A stretch of 64,000 nucleotides of DNA from Miltoncostaea sp050250915 (lineage in GTDB: Bacteria > Actinomycetota > Thermoleophilia > Miltoncostaeales > Miltoncostaeaceae): assembly GCA_050250915.1 (NCBI GenBank), contig JBFWNT010000009.1, forward strand, positions 62,001 through 126,000. The letters run 5' to 3'. The notes below the pieces were generated by a model. It was not told where the DNA came from and searched no databases. It saw only the letters and a list, made by a program, of their open reading frames with translations. A program made the translations under genes and the position numbers. Numbering within the stretch: the first letter of the stretch is position 1; every line of letters begins with the position of its first letter. This document shows positions 50,816-60,547 of this stretch, in pieces.

Positions 50816-51163
50816 GTGGAGCTGTGGCACAACCCCCGGTGCTCGAAGTCCCGTGCGGCGAAGGGCCTGCTGGAGGCGCGCGGCGTCGGGTTCCGGGAGC
50901 GGCGCTACCTCGACGAGCCGCCAACGGCGGAGGAGCTGGACGCGGTGCTGCGGGCGCTCGGGCGCGAGCCGTGGGAGCTCGCGCGCGTCGGCGAGCCGGT
51001 CGCGGCGGAGCTGGGGCTTCGCGAGTGGCCGCACGACCGGGACCGGTGGATCGCGGCGATGGTGGCCGACCCGGTGCTCATCGAGCGGCCGGTGCTGGTG
51101 ACGGACGATGGGCGGGCGGCGCTGGGCCGCCCGCCCGAGGACGTGCTGGCGCTCCTGGGCTGA
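50816..51163 (+). CDS. ArsC/Spx-family thioredoxin-fold reductase
   Basis: This 115-residue protein has the ArsC active-site loop LWHNPRCSKSRAAKG with the redox Cys, and the cis-Pro region LIERPVLVTDDGRAALGRPP with the conserved Arg. It would reduce arsenate or act as a related thiol reductase (YffB-like). The sequence near the Cys is CSKS, common in ArsC. No arsR, acr3 or arsB is nearby. The GTG start lies just after palindrome copy 1. Confidence 0.82.
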   Translation: MELWHNPRCSKSRAAKGLLEARGVGFRERRYLDEPPTAEELDAVLRALGREPWELARVGEPVAAELGLREWPHDRDRWIAAMVADPVLIERPVLVTDDGRAALGRPPEDVLALLG

Positions 51164-51181
51164 GCGCCTCCGGGGAGGGGG

Positions 51182-52345
51182 TCAGCCCCGGGCACGTCCC
51201 ACGCTGGTCCGGACGGTCGCCGCCTGCCACCGCACCCCGGCCGACGCGAAGCCGGGGACGCGGACGGCGATGCGGGTGCGGTCGGCGCGCGCCTCGGCGC
51301 GGCTGAGCATCACCCGGCTCCGCGTCGCCAGGCGCACCGCGAGCCGCCGGCTCGTGGAGCCGAGCGTCACCTCCACGCGGGCGGTGCGGCCCGCGAGCGC
51401 CGGCGGGGAGGCCAGCACCACGCGGCGGCCGCGCACCCGGACGGTCACGTCGGCGCGGCCGGTCAGCGCGGCGGCGGGCGGCGGCGGGGGCGGCGTGGCC
51501 CACGGCGCGATCCCGGCGGTGCGGAACGACCACGTGCGGGTGAGGCGGACCCCGCCGGCGCCCAGGACGGTGGCGCTCCCCCGGTAGACCGAGCCCGCGA
51601 CGAGGGGCTGCACCGGCACCGCGATGCCGCCGGGCGGGATGTACGGGCTGATGCGGGGGTCGGCGTCGTCGATCCACCGCACCTCCACCGGACCGAGCGG
51701 ACCGGCCAGGCGGACGTCCGCCAGGCGGGTCTCCCCGTCGCGGGCGAAGGGGCCGTCGGCGAGCACGAGCAGATGGGGTCCGGTGCGGGTGCCGGCGGGG
51801 AGGCGGAGGAGATCCCCGGGCACGAAGGGCGCCTCCTCCGCCACCTGGGCGACCGGGATCCCGGTGCGCCCGTCGCCGGGCACCGTGTAGACCGCGTCGG
51901 CGGGGCCGGCGGGGCCGAGGCCGGACATGACGGTGGTGCAGCTCAGGTCCGGGCGGTCGTCGACCCCGGCGCGCTGGAGGCGGGGGTCCATGAGCCGCAT
52001 CAGGTGGATGGGTGCGTCGGCGTACGGGTTGCCGTCCGACCAGCTCGTCCCCGCCAGCACCGCCGACCGGCCCGCCTGGGCGCCCTCCGGCGTGTATCCC
52101 GGCCGGTCGGGGTCCTCGAGGTGGCCCACGGCGGCGCCGCCGTTCGCCGCCCGGTACGCGTTGTGGAGCGCGCACGCCGCCGACTGGTCGGGGGCCTCCT
52201 GGACGGCGGCGGGGATGCCGTTCGCGGCGCGCTCCGCGTTGAGCGCCCGGAGCACCTGGGCGGGGCTCGCCGCGAGGGCCGCGGCGGGCAGCGCGAGGGC
52301 CACGGCGGCGCCGAGCGCCGCGGTCGGGAGACGGGCACGCGTCAC
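51182..52345 (-). CDS. Secreted CAP-like protein with Ig-like C-terminal domain
   Basis: The 387-residue protein has a signal peptide (about 1-25). Its CAP-type N-terminal domain shows LRALNAERAANGIPA and CALHNAYRAANGGA, and the later SDGNPYADAPIHLMRLMDP aligns with the CAP cavity region. The second half is beta-rich with a Pro run (about 300-306) and a terminal strand domain ending RVPGFASAGVRWQAATVR. No catalytic function is known for such proteins. The start is a GTG without a clear ribosome-binding site. Confidence 0.72.
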   Translation of the reverse strand: MTRARLPTAALGAAVALALPAAALAASPAQVLRALNAERAANGIPAAVQEAPDQSAACALHNAYRAANGGAAVGHLEDPDRPGYTPEGAQAGRSAVLAGTSWSDGNPYADAPIHLMRLMDPRLQRAGVDDRPDLSCTTVMSGLGPAGPADAVYTVPGDGRTGIPVAQVAEEAPFVPGDLLRLPAGTRTGPHLLVLADGPFARDGETRLADVRLAGPLGPVEVRWIDDADPRISPYIPPGGIAVPVQPLVAGSVYRGSATVLGAGGVRLTRTWSFRTAGIAPWATPPPPPPAAALTGRADVTVRVRGRRVVLASPPALAGRTARVEVTLGSTSRRLAVRLATRSRVMLSRAEARADRTRIAVRVPGFASAGVRWQAATVRTSVGRARG

Positions 52346-52434
52346 CCGGGGAGGGTCCCAGGACCCCGCCCGGCGGGCATGGTCAGGATTGACCAGCCGT
52401 CGGGGCGGAACCGAACGATTCCGCTAGTGCGCGG

Positions 52435-54012
<1,578 letters not shown>

Positions 54013-54057
54013 GGCGGTCAGGATACCGGTGCGGCCCGGACGGCTGGTGAGCGACGG

Positions 54058-54085
54058 CCAAGTGGCCGCCGCCGTGGCCAATTGG
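54058..54085. repeat. 28-bp CCAATTGG-type palindrome, copy 2
   Basis: The arms CCAAGTGGCCGC and GTGGCCAATTGG flank CGCC, with two mismatches between the arms. It lies 12 bp after the stop of the beta-CASP nuclease gene (minus strand) and upstream of the guaA promoter. Confidence 0.75.
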
Positions 54086-54097
54086 CCGCCGGGACGG

Positions 54098-55492
54098 TCA
54101 CTCGCCCGCCTCCTCGCGGTGGCCGTGACCCTGTGGGAGGGCCACCTCGCTGGGCTGGAGGGACGCCGCGATCCCCTCCCCCGCCAGCGTGCCGCGCAGG
54201 GCCTCGAGGGACTGCGGCTCGCCGTGCACCAGCCGCACCGCGGCGCGCGCGCCGGCGGGCCGGATCCAGTCGAGCAGCTCGCTCCGGTCGGCGTGCGCCG
54301 AGAGTCCGCCGACGGTCGCGACCTGCGCCCGCACCCGCACCTCCCTGCCCATGATCCGCACGCGGTCGGCGCCGTCGATCAGCTCCCGCCCCAGGCCGCC
54401 GCGCGGTTGGAAGCCGACGATGAGGACGGTGGTGGACGGGTCGCCGATCCCGGCGAGCAGGTGGTGGAGGATGCGGCCGCCGGAGAGCATCCCCGAGCCG
54501 GCGATCACGATCGCCGCGCCCGGCGACGCCGTGATCGTGCGCGAGTCGTCGACCGAGCGGGTGTAGTGGAGGTGCTTCGGCTGGAAGGGGTCCTTCCCGA
54601 GGCTCCGGAGCAGCCGCAGCTCGTCGGACAGCTCCTCGGGGTGTCGGTCGTAGACCTCGTCCACCCTGGTGGCGAGCGGCGAGTCGACGTAGACGGGGAG
54701 CGGCGCGATGTCGTGGTCGCGCTCCAGGTGGGCGAGCGTGTAGAGCACCTCGTGGGTGCGCTCCAGCGCGAACGACGGCACCAGGATCTTCCCGCCCCGG
54801 TCCTGCGCCCGCCGCAGCAACTCCGCCAGCTCGGCGATGGTGGCGTCGTACGGCCGGTGGTCGCGGTCGCCGTAGGTGCCCTCCATCAGCACCAGGTCGG
54901 CCTCCGGGCACGGCGCCGGATCGGGCAGCACCTCCTTGCGGGCATTGCCGACGTCCCCGCTGAACGCGACGGTCGCCTCCCCCGCCTGCACCCGGAACAC
55001 CGCCGACCCGGGGATGTGTCCGGCCGGCTGCGCCGTGACCGCCAGCCCCGCGGCGTCGAACGGCTGCCCGTACTCGAAGGGCTCCATCCGCGCGAGCACC
55101 GCCTGGACGTCGTCCTCGTCGAACAGCGGCGGGTCGGGCGTGCGGCCGTGGCGACGGTCGCGCTCGGCGTCCTCGTGCTGGATCTTCGCCGCGTCCCGCA
55201 GCAGGTGCTCGGTGAGCTCGATCGTCGCGGGCCGGGCGTGGATGGGGCCCCGGAAGCCCTGCTTCAGCAGCACCGGCAGGCGACCGGAGTGGTCGAGGTG
55301 CGCGTGGGTGAGCAGCAGCGCATCGACCGACGGCGGGTCGAACGCGAGCGGCTCCCGGTTGAGCGCGAACAGCGCCCGGGAGCCCTGGAATGCGCCGCAG
55401 TCGACGAGCACGCGGGCCCCGCCGGCCTCGAGGAGGTGGCAGGACCCGGTGACCGTCATCGCCGCCCCGTAGGAGCGGACGAGCTCCGCCAT
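54098..55492 (-). CDS. MBL-fold beta-CASP RNA-processing nuclease
   Basis: The 464-residue protein has MBL motifs LLTHAHLDHSGRLP, GHIPGSAVF and FSGDVGN, and the beta-CASP insert with ILVPSFALERTHEVL, IVIAGSGMLSGGRI and a final LSAHADRSELLDW. This is the CPSF/YSH1-type (KH-less) architecture that acts on RNA. Active-site His and Asp residues are complete. It lies between guaB3 and guaA in the same orientation, with only 13 bp to guaB3. Confidence 0.88.
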   Translation of the reverse strand: MAELVRSYGAAMTVTGSCHLLEAGGARVLVDCGAFQGSRALFALNREPLAFDPPSVDALLLTHAHLDHSGRLPVLLKQGFRGPIHARPATIELTEHLLRDAAKIQHEDAERDRRHGRTPDPPLFDEDDVQAVLARMEPFEYGQPFDAAGLAVTAQPAGHIPGSAVFRVQAGEATVAFSGDVGNARKEVLPDPAPCPEADLVLMEGTYGDRDHRPYDATIAELAELLRRAQDRGGKILVPSFALERTHEVLYTLAHLERDHDIAPLPVYVDSPLATRVDEVYDRHPEELSDELRLLRSLGKDPFQPKHLHYTRSVDDSRTITASPGAAIVIAGSGMLSGGRILHHLLAGIGDPSTTVLIVGFQPRGGLGRELIDGADRVRIMGREVRVRAQVATVGGLSAHADRSELLDWIRPAGARAAVRLVHGEPQSLEALRGTLAGEGIAASLQPSEVALPQGHGHREEAGE

Positions 55493-55505
55493 GTGCCTGG
55501 CGGTC

Positions 55506-56663
55506 CTAGCCCATCCCCACGGACTGGGTCTGCTGGAGCTTCTTGCCCTCGGTCTTGAGCGCCGGCGCCACCATCACCTCGCACTTCTGGAAGCTCTGGA
55601 TCGAGTCGTAGCCGCAGGTCGCGAGCGCGCTGCGCAGGCCGCCGACGAGGTTGAGGGTGCCGTCGTTCTCGTGGGCCGGCCCGGTCATGATCTCCTCGAG
55701 CGTCCCGATGGTCTGGGTCTTGACCCGGGTGCCGCGCGGGAGCTGCGGATGGAACGTCGCCATGCCCCAGTGGTAGCCGCGGCCGGGGGCCTCGGCGGCC
55801 TTCGCGAACGGCGAGCCGATCATGCAGGCGTCGGCGCCGCAGGCGATGGCCTTCGCGAGGTCGCCGGCGTAGGCCATGCCGCCGTCGGCGATGACGTTGA
55901 CGTACTGGCCCGTCTCGAGCAGGTGCTGCATGCGCGCGCCGGCGGCGTCGGCGATCGCCGTGGCCTGCGGGACGCCCACGCCGATGACCTGGCGCGTGGT
56001 GCACGCCGCGCCCGGGCCGACGCCCACCAGCACGCCGACCGCGCCGGTGCGCATGAGGTGGAGGGCCGTGTGGTACGAGGCGCAGCCGCCGACGATCACG
56101 GGGACCGGCAGCTCGGCGATGAAGCGCTTCAGGTTGAGCGGCTCGGCGACCGACGAGACGTGCTCGGCGGAGACCACCGTGCCCTGGATGACCAGGATGT
56201 CGAGGCCGGCGTCGAGCGCCACGTCGATGTAGTCGGTGACCTTCTGGGGCGTGAGCGACCCGGCCACGACGACGCCCTGGTCCTTGATCTCACGGATCCG
56301 CTGGGCGATGAGCTCCGGCTTGACGGGCTCCTGGTAGACCTCCTGGAGGCCGCGGGTGGCCTCCGGCACCGGCAGCCCGGCGATGCGCTCCAGCTCGGCA
56401 TCGGCCTCCTCGTACCGCGTCTGGATGCCCTCCAGGTTGAGGACCCCCAGGCCGCCGATCTTGCCGATCATCCCCGCCGTGCGGGTGTCGACCACCCCGT
56501 CCATCGCCGACGCGAGGATCGGCAGGTCGAAGGTGTGCCCGTCGAGCCGCCAGCTCAGATCGACGTCCTCCGGATCGCGCGTGCGCCGGCTCGGCACGAT
56601 CGCGATCTCGTCCAGCCCGTACGCCCTGCGTCCCCGCTTGCCACGCCCGATCTCGATCTCCAC
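55506..56663 (-). CDS. guaB3: GuaB3-family IMP dehydrogenase-related protein
   Basis: This 385-residue TIM-barrel enzyme lacks CBS domains, as GuaB3 does. It begins EIEIGRGKRGRRAYGLDEIA, has the nucleotide-binding GPGAACTTRQVIGVGVPQ with the catalytic Cys position, IADGGMAYAGDLAKAI, and the C-terminal LRSALATCGYDSIQSFQK. GuaB3 paralogues occur in Actinobacteria and Cyanobacteria and act in guanine metabolism. The nearby guaA supports that role. The stop is 13 bp before the beta-CASP gene. Confidence 0.9.
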   Translation of the reverse strand: MEIEIGRGKRGRRAYGLDEIAIVPSRRTRDPEDVDLSWRLDGHTFDLPILASAMDGVVDTRTAGMIGKIGGLGVLNLEGIQTRYEEADAELERIAGLPVPEATRGLQEVYQEPVKPELIAQRIREIKDQGVVVAGSLTPQKVTDYIDVALDAGLDILVIQGTVVSAEHVSSVAEPLNLKRFIAELPVPVIVGGCASYHTALHLMRTGAVGVLVGVGPGAACTTRQVIGVGVPQATAIADAAGARMQHLLETGQYVNVIADGGMAYAGDLAKAIACGADACMIGSPFAKAAEAPGRGYHWGMATFHPQLPRGTRVKTQTIGTLEEIMTGPAHENDGTLNLVGGLRSALATCGYDSIQSFQKCEVMVAPALKTEGKKLQQTQSVGMG

Positions 56664-56706
56664 TCAGCGCCCCCCGGCCCGTCCGTCCGACCGCCCCCGG
56701 AGACGG

Positions 56707-56744
56707 GAAGACCCAGGCCCGAACGTGTCGGGGCCTGGGTCTTC
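56707..56744 (-). terminator. Strong terminator-like hairpin between pfkB and guaB3
   Basis: GAAGACCCAGGCCC and GGGCCTGGGTCTTC form a perfect 14-bp stem with a 10-nt loop, 87 bp past the pfkB stop and 43 bp before the guaB3 start. It has no T-run, but this is the strongest simple hairpin in the window. It probably separates the two transcripts. Confidence 0.7.
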
Positions 56745-56831
56745 GCCGGGCTTCATGGATGCGGTGCGGTGCTCACAAGTCCTGATCGGGCGAGTGTAGC
56801 GGCGGGGTCGGCGGGACGCCTGACAGGAATG

Positions 56832-57785
56832 TCAGTCCTCGTCGATGACGACCTCGACGCGGCGCATCAGCGCCTCGACGTCGGCGGGGTCGAAGACGCC
56901 GGCGCCGAAGCGCTGCGTGTTGGCGGCACCGCACGCCACGGCCAGCGCGAGGGCCTTCTCGGGCGGCTGGTTGCCGTAGCGGGCGGAGAGGTAGCCGGCG
57001 AGCAGGGCGTCGCCGGAGCCGACGGTGGAGACGACGTCCTCGCGGCGCGGCAGCCGCGCCCGGAAGGTGCGGCCGCGCTTGCCGTCGCCCGTGCGCACGC
57101 GGGCGACGCACCCGTCCTCGTGGTGGATGAGCGCGGTCTCCGCGCCCAGCTCGGTGAGGGTGCGGGCGGCGTAGGCCATGTCGTCCTCGTCGCTGAACTC
57201 GTGGCCCACGATCTCCTCGGCCTCGCGGACGTTGGGGCTCACCACGCCGGGGTCGGCGGTGAGTGCGGAGCGGAGCGCCGGGCCGGTGGCGTCCACGGCG
57301 GTGACGATCCCGTCGCGCCGCAGCTCGCGGAGAACCCGCTCGTACCAGTCGGTGGGCACGTCGCGCGGGAGAGAGCCGGCCAGGACGAAGACGTCGGCGC
57401 CGCGGGAGAGGTAGCGGATCTTGTCGAGCAGCACGTCGAGCTCCCCGGGCTGCACCGACGGCCCCCACTCGTTGATCTCCGTCTGCTGGTTGTTGGTGGG
57501 GTCGATCACGGCGGTGCTGGTGCGGGACTCCTCCTGGATGCGGACGAAGTCGTTGAGGATCCCCTCCGCCGTCAGCTGCTCGATGATGTACGTGCCCACC
57601 CGGCCGCCGGCGAGGCCGGTGGCGATGACCGGCTGCCCCAGCGTCTTCAGCGCCCGGGCCACGTTGACGCCCTTGCCGCCCGGCAGGCGCAGCGAGGCCT
57701 CGGCCCGGTGCCGCGCGCCGAGCTGGAAGTTCGGCACCCGGACGGTGCGGTCGAGGGCGGCGTTGAGGGTGACGGTCACGATCAC
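56832..57785 (-). CDS. PfkB-family hexose-phosphate kinase (1-phosphofructokinase-like)
   Basis: This 317-residue protein begins VTVTLNAALDRTVRVPN, the FruK/LacC opening. It has the PfkB signatures GGKGVNVARALKTLG and DVVSTVGSGDALLAGYLSA with the catalytic Asp, and LAGSLPRDVPTDWY. The start matches tagatose-6-phosphate or fructose-1-phosphate kinases; no PTS gene is adjacent. The GTG at 57785 overlaps the carboxypeptidase stop (GTGA) and has GGGAGGAG 8 nt upstream. Confidence 0.88.
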   Translation of the reverse strand: MIVTVTLNAALDRTVRVPNFQLGARHRAEASLRLPGGKGVNVARALKTLGQPVIATGLAGGRVGTYIIEQLTAEGILNDFVRIQEESRTSTAVIDPTNNQQTEINEWGPSVQPGELDVLLDKIRYLSRGADVFVLAGSLPRDVPTDWYERVLRELRRDGIVTAVDATGPALRSALTADPGVVSPNVREAEEIVGHEFSDEDDMAYAARTLTELGAETALIHHEDGCVARVRTGDGKRGRTFRARLPRREDVVSTVGSGDALLAGYLSARYGNQPPEKALALAVACGAANTQRFGAGVFDPADVEALMRRVEVVIDED

Positions 57786-58906
57786 GGGACGAGCTCCTCC
57801 CACCCGGCGCGCAGGCGGTCCAGGATCCCCGGCCCCCCGGCCGCCTCCCCGGCGACGAGGTCCATTTGGCCGATGGCGCGGTCATTCTGCCGGTAGGTGA
57901 TGCGGCCGACGACGTCGCCGCGCGCGACGGGCGGCTCCACCTCCTGCGGCGCGACGAGGGTCGCGGTCACGGGCTCACCGAGGCGCAGCGGGGCATCGAG
58001 CGGGGCGGCGGGGACGATGGGGATCGTCGCGCCCGGCACGCCGTCGACCTGGGCGCGTGCGACGACGGTCCCGGCCTCCAGGAGGCGGGCCTTCGCGTAG
58101 TGGGAGAACGCGTCGTCGAGCAGCACGCGGGCGTCGCGGGCGCGGACGTCCGAGCTGGGAGACCGCAGCGACGCGAGGTACAGGTCCATCCCCGTGTCGG
58201 AGCGGCTGGCGTGGGCGACGAGCGCAAAGCCGGCGCCGTCGGTCATCCCCGTCTTGACGCCGTCGGCCTCGGGGTCGATGTCGAGCAGCTCGTTCTCGGA
58301 TTCCAATTGGCGCTCGCCGACGCCATTCGGCCCGGGGATGGTCGCCCGGCGGCTCGAGACGTCCTCGCGGAAGACGGGGTTCTTCATCGCCACCTCGGCG
58401 AGCGACACCAGGTCGCGGACGCTGGAGTAGTGGCCTGGGGCGTCGAGGCCGTGGGGGTTGGCGAAGTGCGTGTGCCGCAGCCCCAGCTCCTTCGCCCTCG
58501 CGTTCATCATCTGGACGAAGGCGGCCTGGCTCCCGGCGACCCCGTCGGCGAGGGTCACCGCAGCGTCGTTGCCGCTCGCCACCAGCAGGCCGGTGAGGAG
58601 GTCGCGGACGCTGAGCTGCTCCCCCTCCTCGAGCTGGGCCGTCGACCCACCGACCGCGACCGCCTCCGCCGGGACGGTGAAGGTGTCGTCCAGATCGGCG
58701 CGCTCCAGCACGATCAGCGCAGTCATGATCTTCGTGGTGCTCGCCATGGGGAGCTCCCGGTCGGCGGCCCGCTGGGCGAGCACTTCACCGGTTGCCGGGT
58801 TCAGGACGATATACGCCGGTGACGCGACCCGGGGTGCCGCGGCGAGCCCCGGCACGGCGGCGAGCAGGATTGCCATGACGGCGAGGACCGCGAGCCGGCG
58901 GAGCAC
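57782..58906 (-). CDS. D-alanyl-D-alanine carboxypeptidase (S11, PBP5-like)
   Basis: This 374-residue secreted enzyme has a signal peptide and the three serine-PBP motifs: MASTTKIMTAL (nucleophile Ser), SGNDAAV (SxN) and DGVKTGMTDGAG (KTG). A C-terminal beta-sandwich like the PBP5 domain follows. It trims D-Ala from stem peptides. TAGGCT lies 6 nt before the GTG at 58906, suggesting leaderless transcription. The stop overlaps the PfkB gene. Confidence 0.92.
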   Translation of the reverse strand: MLRRLAVLAVMAILLAAVPGLAAAPRVASPAYIVLNPATGEVLAQRAADRELPMASTTKIMTALIVLERADLDDTFTVPAEAVAVGGSTAQLEEGEQLSVRDLLTGLLVASGNDAAVTLADGVAGSQAAFVQMMNARAKELGLRHTHFANPHGLDAPGHYSSVRDLVSLAEVAMKNPVFREDVSSRRATIPGPNGVGERQLESENELLDIDPEADGVKTGMTDGAGFALVAHASRSDTGMDLYLASLRSPSSDVRARDARVLLDDAFSHYAKARLLEAGTVVARAQVDGVPGATIPIVPAAPLDAPLRLGEPVTATLVAPQEVEPPVARGDVVGRITYRQNDRAIGQMDLVAGEAAGGPGILDRLRAGWEELVP

Positions 58907-59020
58907 CGGCGGAGCCTACCGGGGGTCGTCGGAAGAAATCTTCCGGGACGGGTGATCCACCCGGGTGGCTCATTCGTAGTGGGCCTTCTGAGACCGTTGT
59001 GCACCGCCGGAGAACCCTGT

Positions 59021-59599
59021 TTGATCGCGACCGCCCCACTCGAACCGCACCGCACCGCCCTGCTGCTGATCGACGCGCAGCAGGAGCACTTCATCCCGGG
59101 CGGACCGCACGAGCTGCCGGGCGGCGAGGCGGCGCTGTGGGAGGCGGCGGAGCTGCTCGCGGAGGCGCGGCGGCAGGGGGCGCACGTGGTGCACGTCCGG
59201 CACGTCGGCGAGGACCCCGTCTTCGACGACTTCCGCCCCGGCGGCCCGGGCTTCGACTTCCGTCCCGAGGTGTCGCCCGTGCGCGGCGAGCCGGTGATCG
59301 AGAAGCGTGCCCGCGGAGCGTTCGACGGGACCTCGCTGGCGAAGCGCCTGGAGGGCCTCGGCATCGACGCGGTGGTGGTTGCGGGCTTCACCTCGTGCGG
59401 CGGGTGCACGGCGACGGCGCGGGAGGCGGTGGGACGTCGGCTGCGCACCCTGGTCGCCGCCGACGCCACCGCCGCGGAGGCCCACGGCGGCGTCCTCCCC
59501 GACGACGCCCACGACCGTGCATTGCGCGCACAGCGGCGACTGGGCGCGGAAGTTCTCTCGACGGAAACGATAAAATCGCTTCTCATAGGGTACGAATAG
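59021..59599 (+). CDS. Isochorismatase-family cysteine hydrolase
   Basis: The protein is 192 residues from the TTG at 59021, with GGAGAA 6 nt upstream. Family motifs are TALLLIDAQQEHFIPGG (catalytic Asp), RARGAFDGTSLAKRL (Lys region) and VVVAGFTSCGGCTATAREAVG with the catalytic Cys. Members hydrolyse nicotinamide, isochorismate and similar amides or ethers. The last dozen codons (ETIKSLLIGYE) are much more AT-rich than the rest of the gene. A strong inverted repeat follows 12 bp after the stop. Confidence 0.87.
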   Translation: MIATAPLEPHRTALLLIDAQQEHFIPGGPHELPGGEAALWEAAELLAEARRQGAHVVHVRHVGEDPVFDDFRPGGPGFDFRPEVSPVRGEPVIEKRARGAFDGTSLAKRLEGLGIDAVVVAGFTSCGGCTATAREAVGRRLRTLVAADATAAEAHGGVLPDDAHDRALRAQRRLGAEVLSTETIKSLLIGYE

Positions 59600-60398
59600 A
59601 CCGGCGGTAGTGGTCGACCCCTGCGGGGGCCGGAGGTCCGGCCAGCCCCCGCGGGGGTCGACCAGTGCCCCTGGGATGGGCCGTCGCCGTCGGGGTCGTC
59701 CTCGCGCCACCGTCCCTCCCGGAACCACCGACGCATCGTCCGCACGGACGGCGGGCGCGCAGGGCCGGGTCGCTGGTCCTCCCGGATGCGGAGGTCGTCG
59801 ATGACGGCGGCGGGGTCCTCCCCCGCCGCGAACCGCCGCTCGGCCTCGAGGCGGACGGTCGGCCACGTGTNNNNNNNNNNNNNNNNNNNNNNNNNNNNNN
59901 NNNNNNNNNNNNNNNNNNNNNNNNNNNNNNNNNNNNNNNNNNNNNNNNNNNNNNNNNNNNNNNNNNNNNNACGGACGGCGGGCGCGCAGGGCCGGGTCGC
60001 TGGTCCTCCCGGATGCGGAGGTCGTCGATGACGGCGGCGGGGTCCTCCCCCGCCGCGAACCGCCGCTCGGCCTCGAGGCGGACGGTCGGCCACGTGTACG
60101 ACCCGGGCCTGGCGGGGGTGCGCGGTGCGATGAGGATGCGGTCCCGCAGCGCCGAGAGGGCGTCCGAGCGGCGGGCGGTGAGGCAGCCGGCGGAGCGCCA
60201 CACGTGCATGAGCGACACCACGATGTCCCGGCCCGCCCGGCTCCGGAGGAACGCGGGATCGCGATGCTCCTCGCAAAGCCAGACGGACACCCCGCGGGCA
60301 AGGTGCAGCTGCGCCCGACGCCCCCGCCCCTTCCCGACGCAGATCGCACACGCCGGCGTCGAGCCAAGCTTCTCGCCCTTGTAGAAACTCCTCGCCAT
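59583..60398 (-). CDS. Conserved hypothetical protein interrupted by assembly gap
   Basis: The ATG at 60398 opens MARSFYKGEKLGSTPACAIC, a short CxxC...C-x-H/E segment (CAICVGKGRG, then VWLCEEHRDPAF), and a helical region ending DLRIREDQRPG. The 100-N gap follows. If the duplicated 127-bp flanks are collapsed, the frame continues into VRTMRRWFREGRWREDDPD, a plausible C-terminal helix. That frame then has no stop until it has crossed the convergent isochorismatase gene, so the 3' end is unresolved and the given end (59583) is nominal. The Cys pattern suggests zinc binding. Function is unknown. Confidence 0.5.
   Translation of the reverse strand: MARSFYKGEKLGSTPACAICVGKGRGRRAQLHLARGVSVWLCEEHRDPAFLRSRAGRDIVVSLMHVWRSAGCLTARRSDALSALRDRILIAPRTPARPGSYTWPTVRLEAERRFAAGEDPAAVIDDLRIREDQRPGPARPPSXXXXXXXXXXXXXXXXXXXXXXXXXXXXXXXXXXTRGRPSASRPSGGSRRGRTPPPSSTTSASGRTSDPALRARRPCGRCVGGSGRDGGARTTPTATAHPRGTGRPPRGLAGPPAPAGVDHYRRSIRTL
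59612..59665. terminator. Long imperfect inverted repeat after the isochorismatase gene
   Basis: TGGTCGACCCCTGCGGGGGC and its partner GCCCCCGCGGGGGTCGACCA pair around a CCGG-AGGT-CCGG core, with small bulges. It lies 12 bp after the isochorismatase stop and inside the nominal 3' end of the convergent gene. A bidirectional terminator is likely. Confidence 0.55.
59744..60097. repeat. 127-bp direct duplicate flanking the N gap (assembly artefact)
   Basis: Bases 59744-59870 and 59971-60097 are identical over 127 bp and abut the gap on either side. An exact 127-nt overlap is what an assembler with k=127 leaves when two contigs that should merge are scaffolded. Collapsing it removes 227 bp and changes the reading frame by 2. 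Confidence 0.85.
59871..59970. other. Scaffold gap (100 N)
   Basis: One hundred undetermined bases. The round number means the length is nominal. Because both flanks carry the same 127 bp, the true gap is probably negative, i.e. an overlap. Confidence 0.99.
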
Positions 60399-60482
60399 CG
60401 CACCGGGAGCTTGGCCCTCCCCGGTGTCGCGAGACCACCCCGGGATGTGCCGACACCGTCCCGCCCCCGTGTCGTCCCGAGA

Positions 60483-60510
60483 GCGAATGGCCGCGGGCGC
60501 GGCCAATTGG
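60483..60510. repeat. 28-bp CCAATTGG-type palindrome, copy 3
   Basis: The arms GCGAATGGCCGC and GCGGCCAATTGG flank GGGC, with three mismatches at the outer end. It lies 37 bp after the pyrF stop on the minus strand and upstream of the gap-containing gene. Confidence 0.7.
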
Positions 60511-60547
60511 CATCAGGGCTCCGGCGGAGGGGCGGAGCCCGGGGGCA

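Noticed and set aside
57862..58330. Two segments inside the carboxypeptidase gene (57862-57889 and 58303-58330) that resemble the 28-bp palindrome
   Set aside because: Arm matches are weak, and both are explained by protein-coding constraint (QNDRAIGQMDL and ERQLESENELLD). I do not count them as family members.
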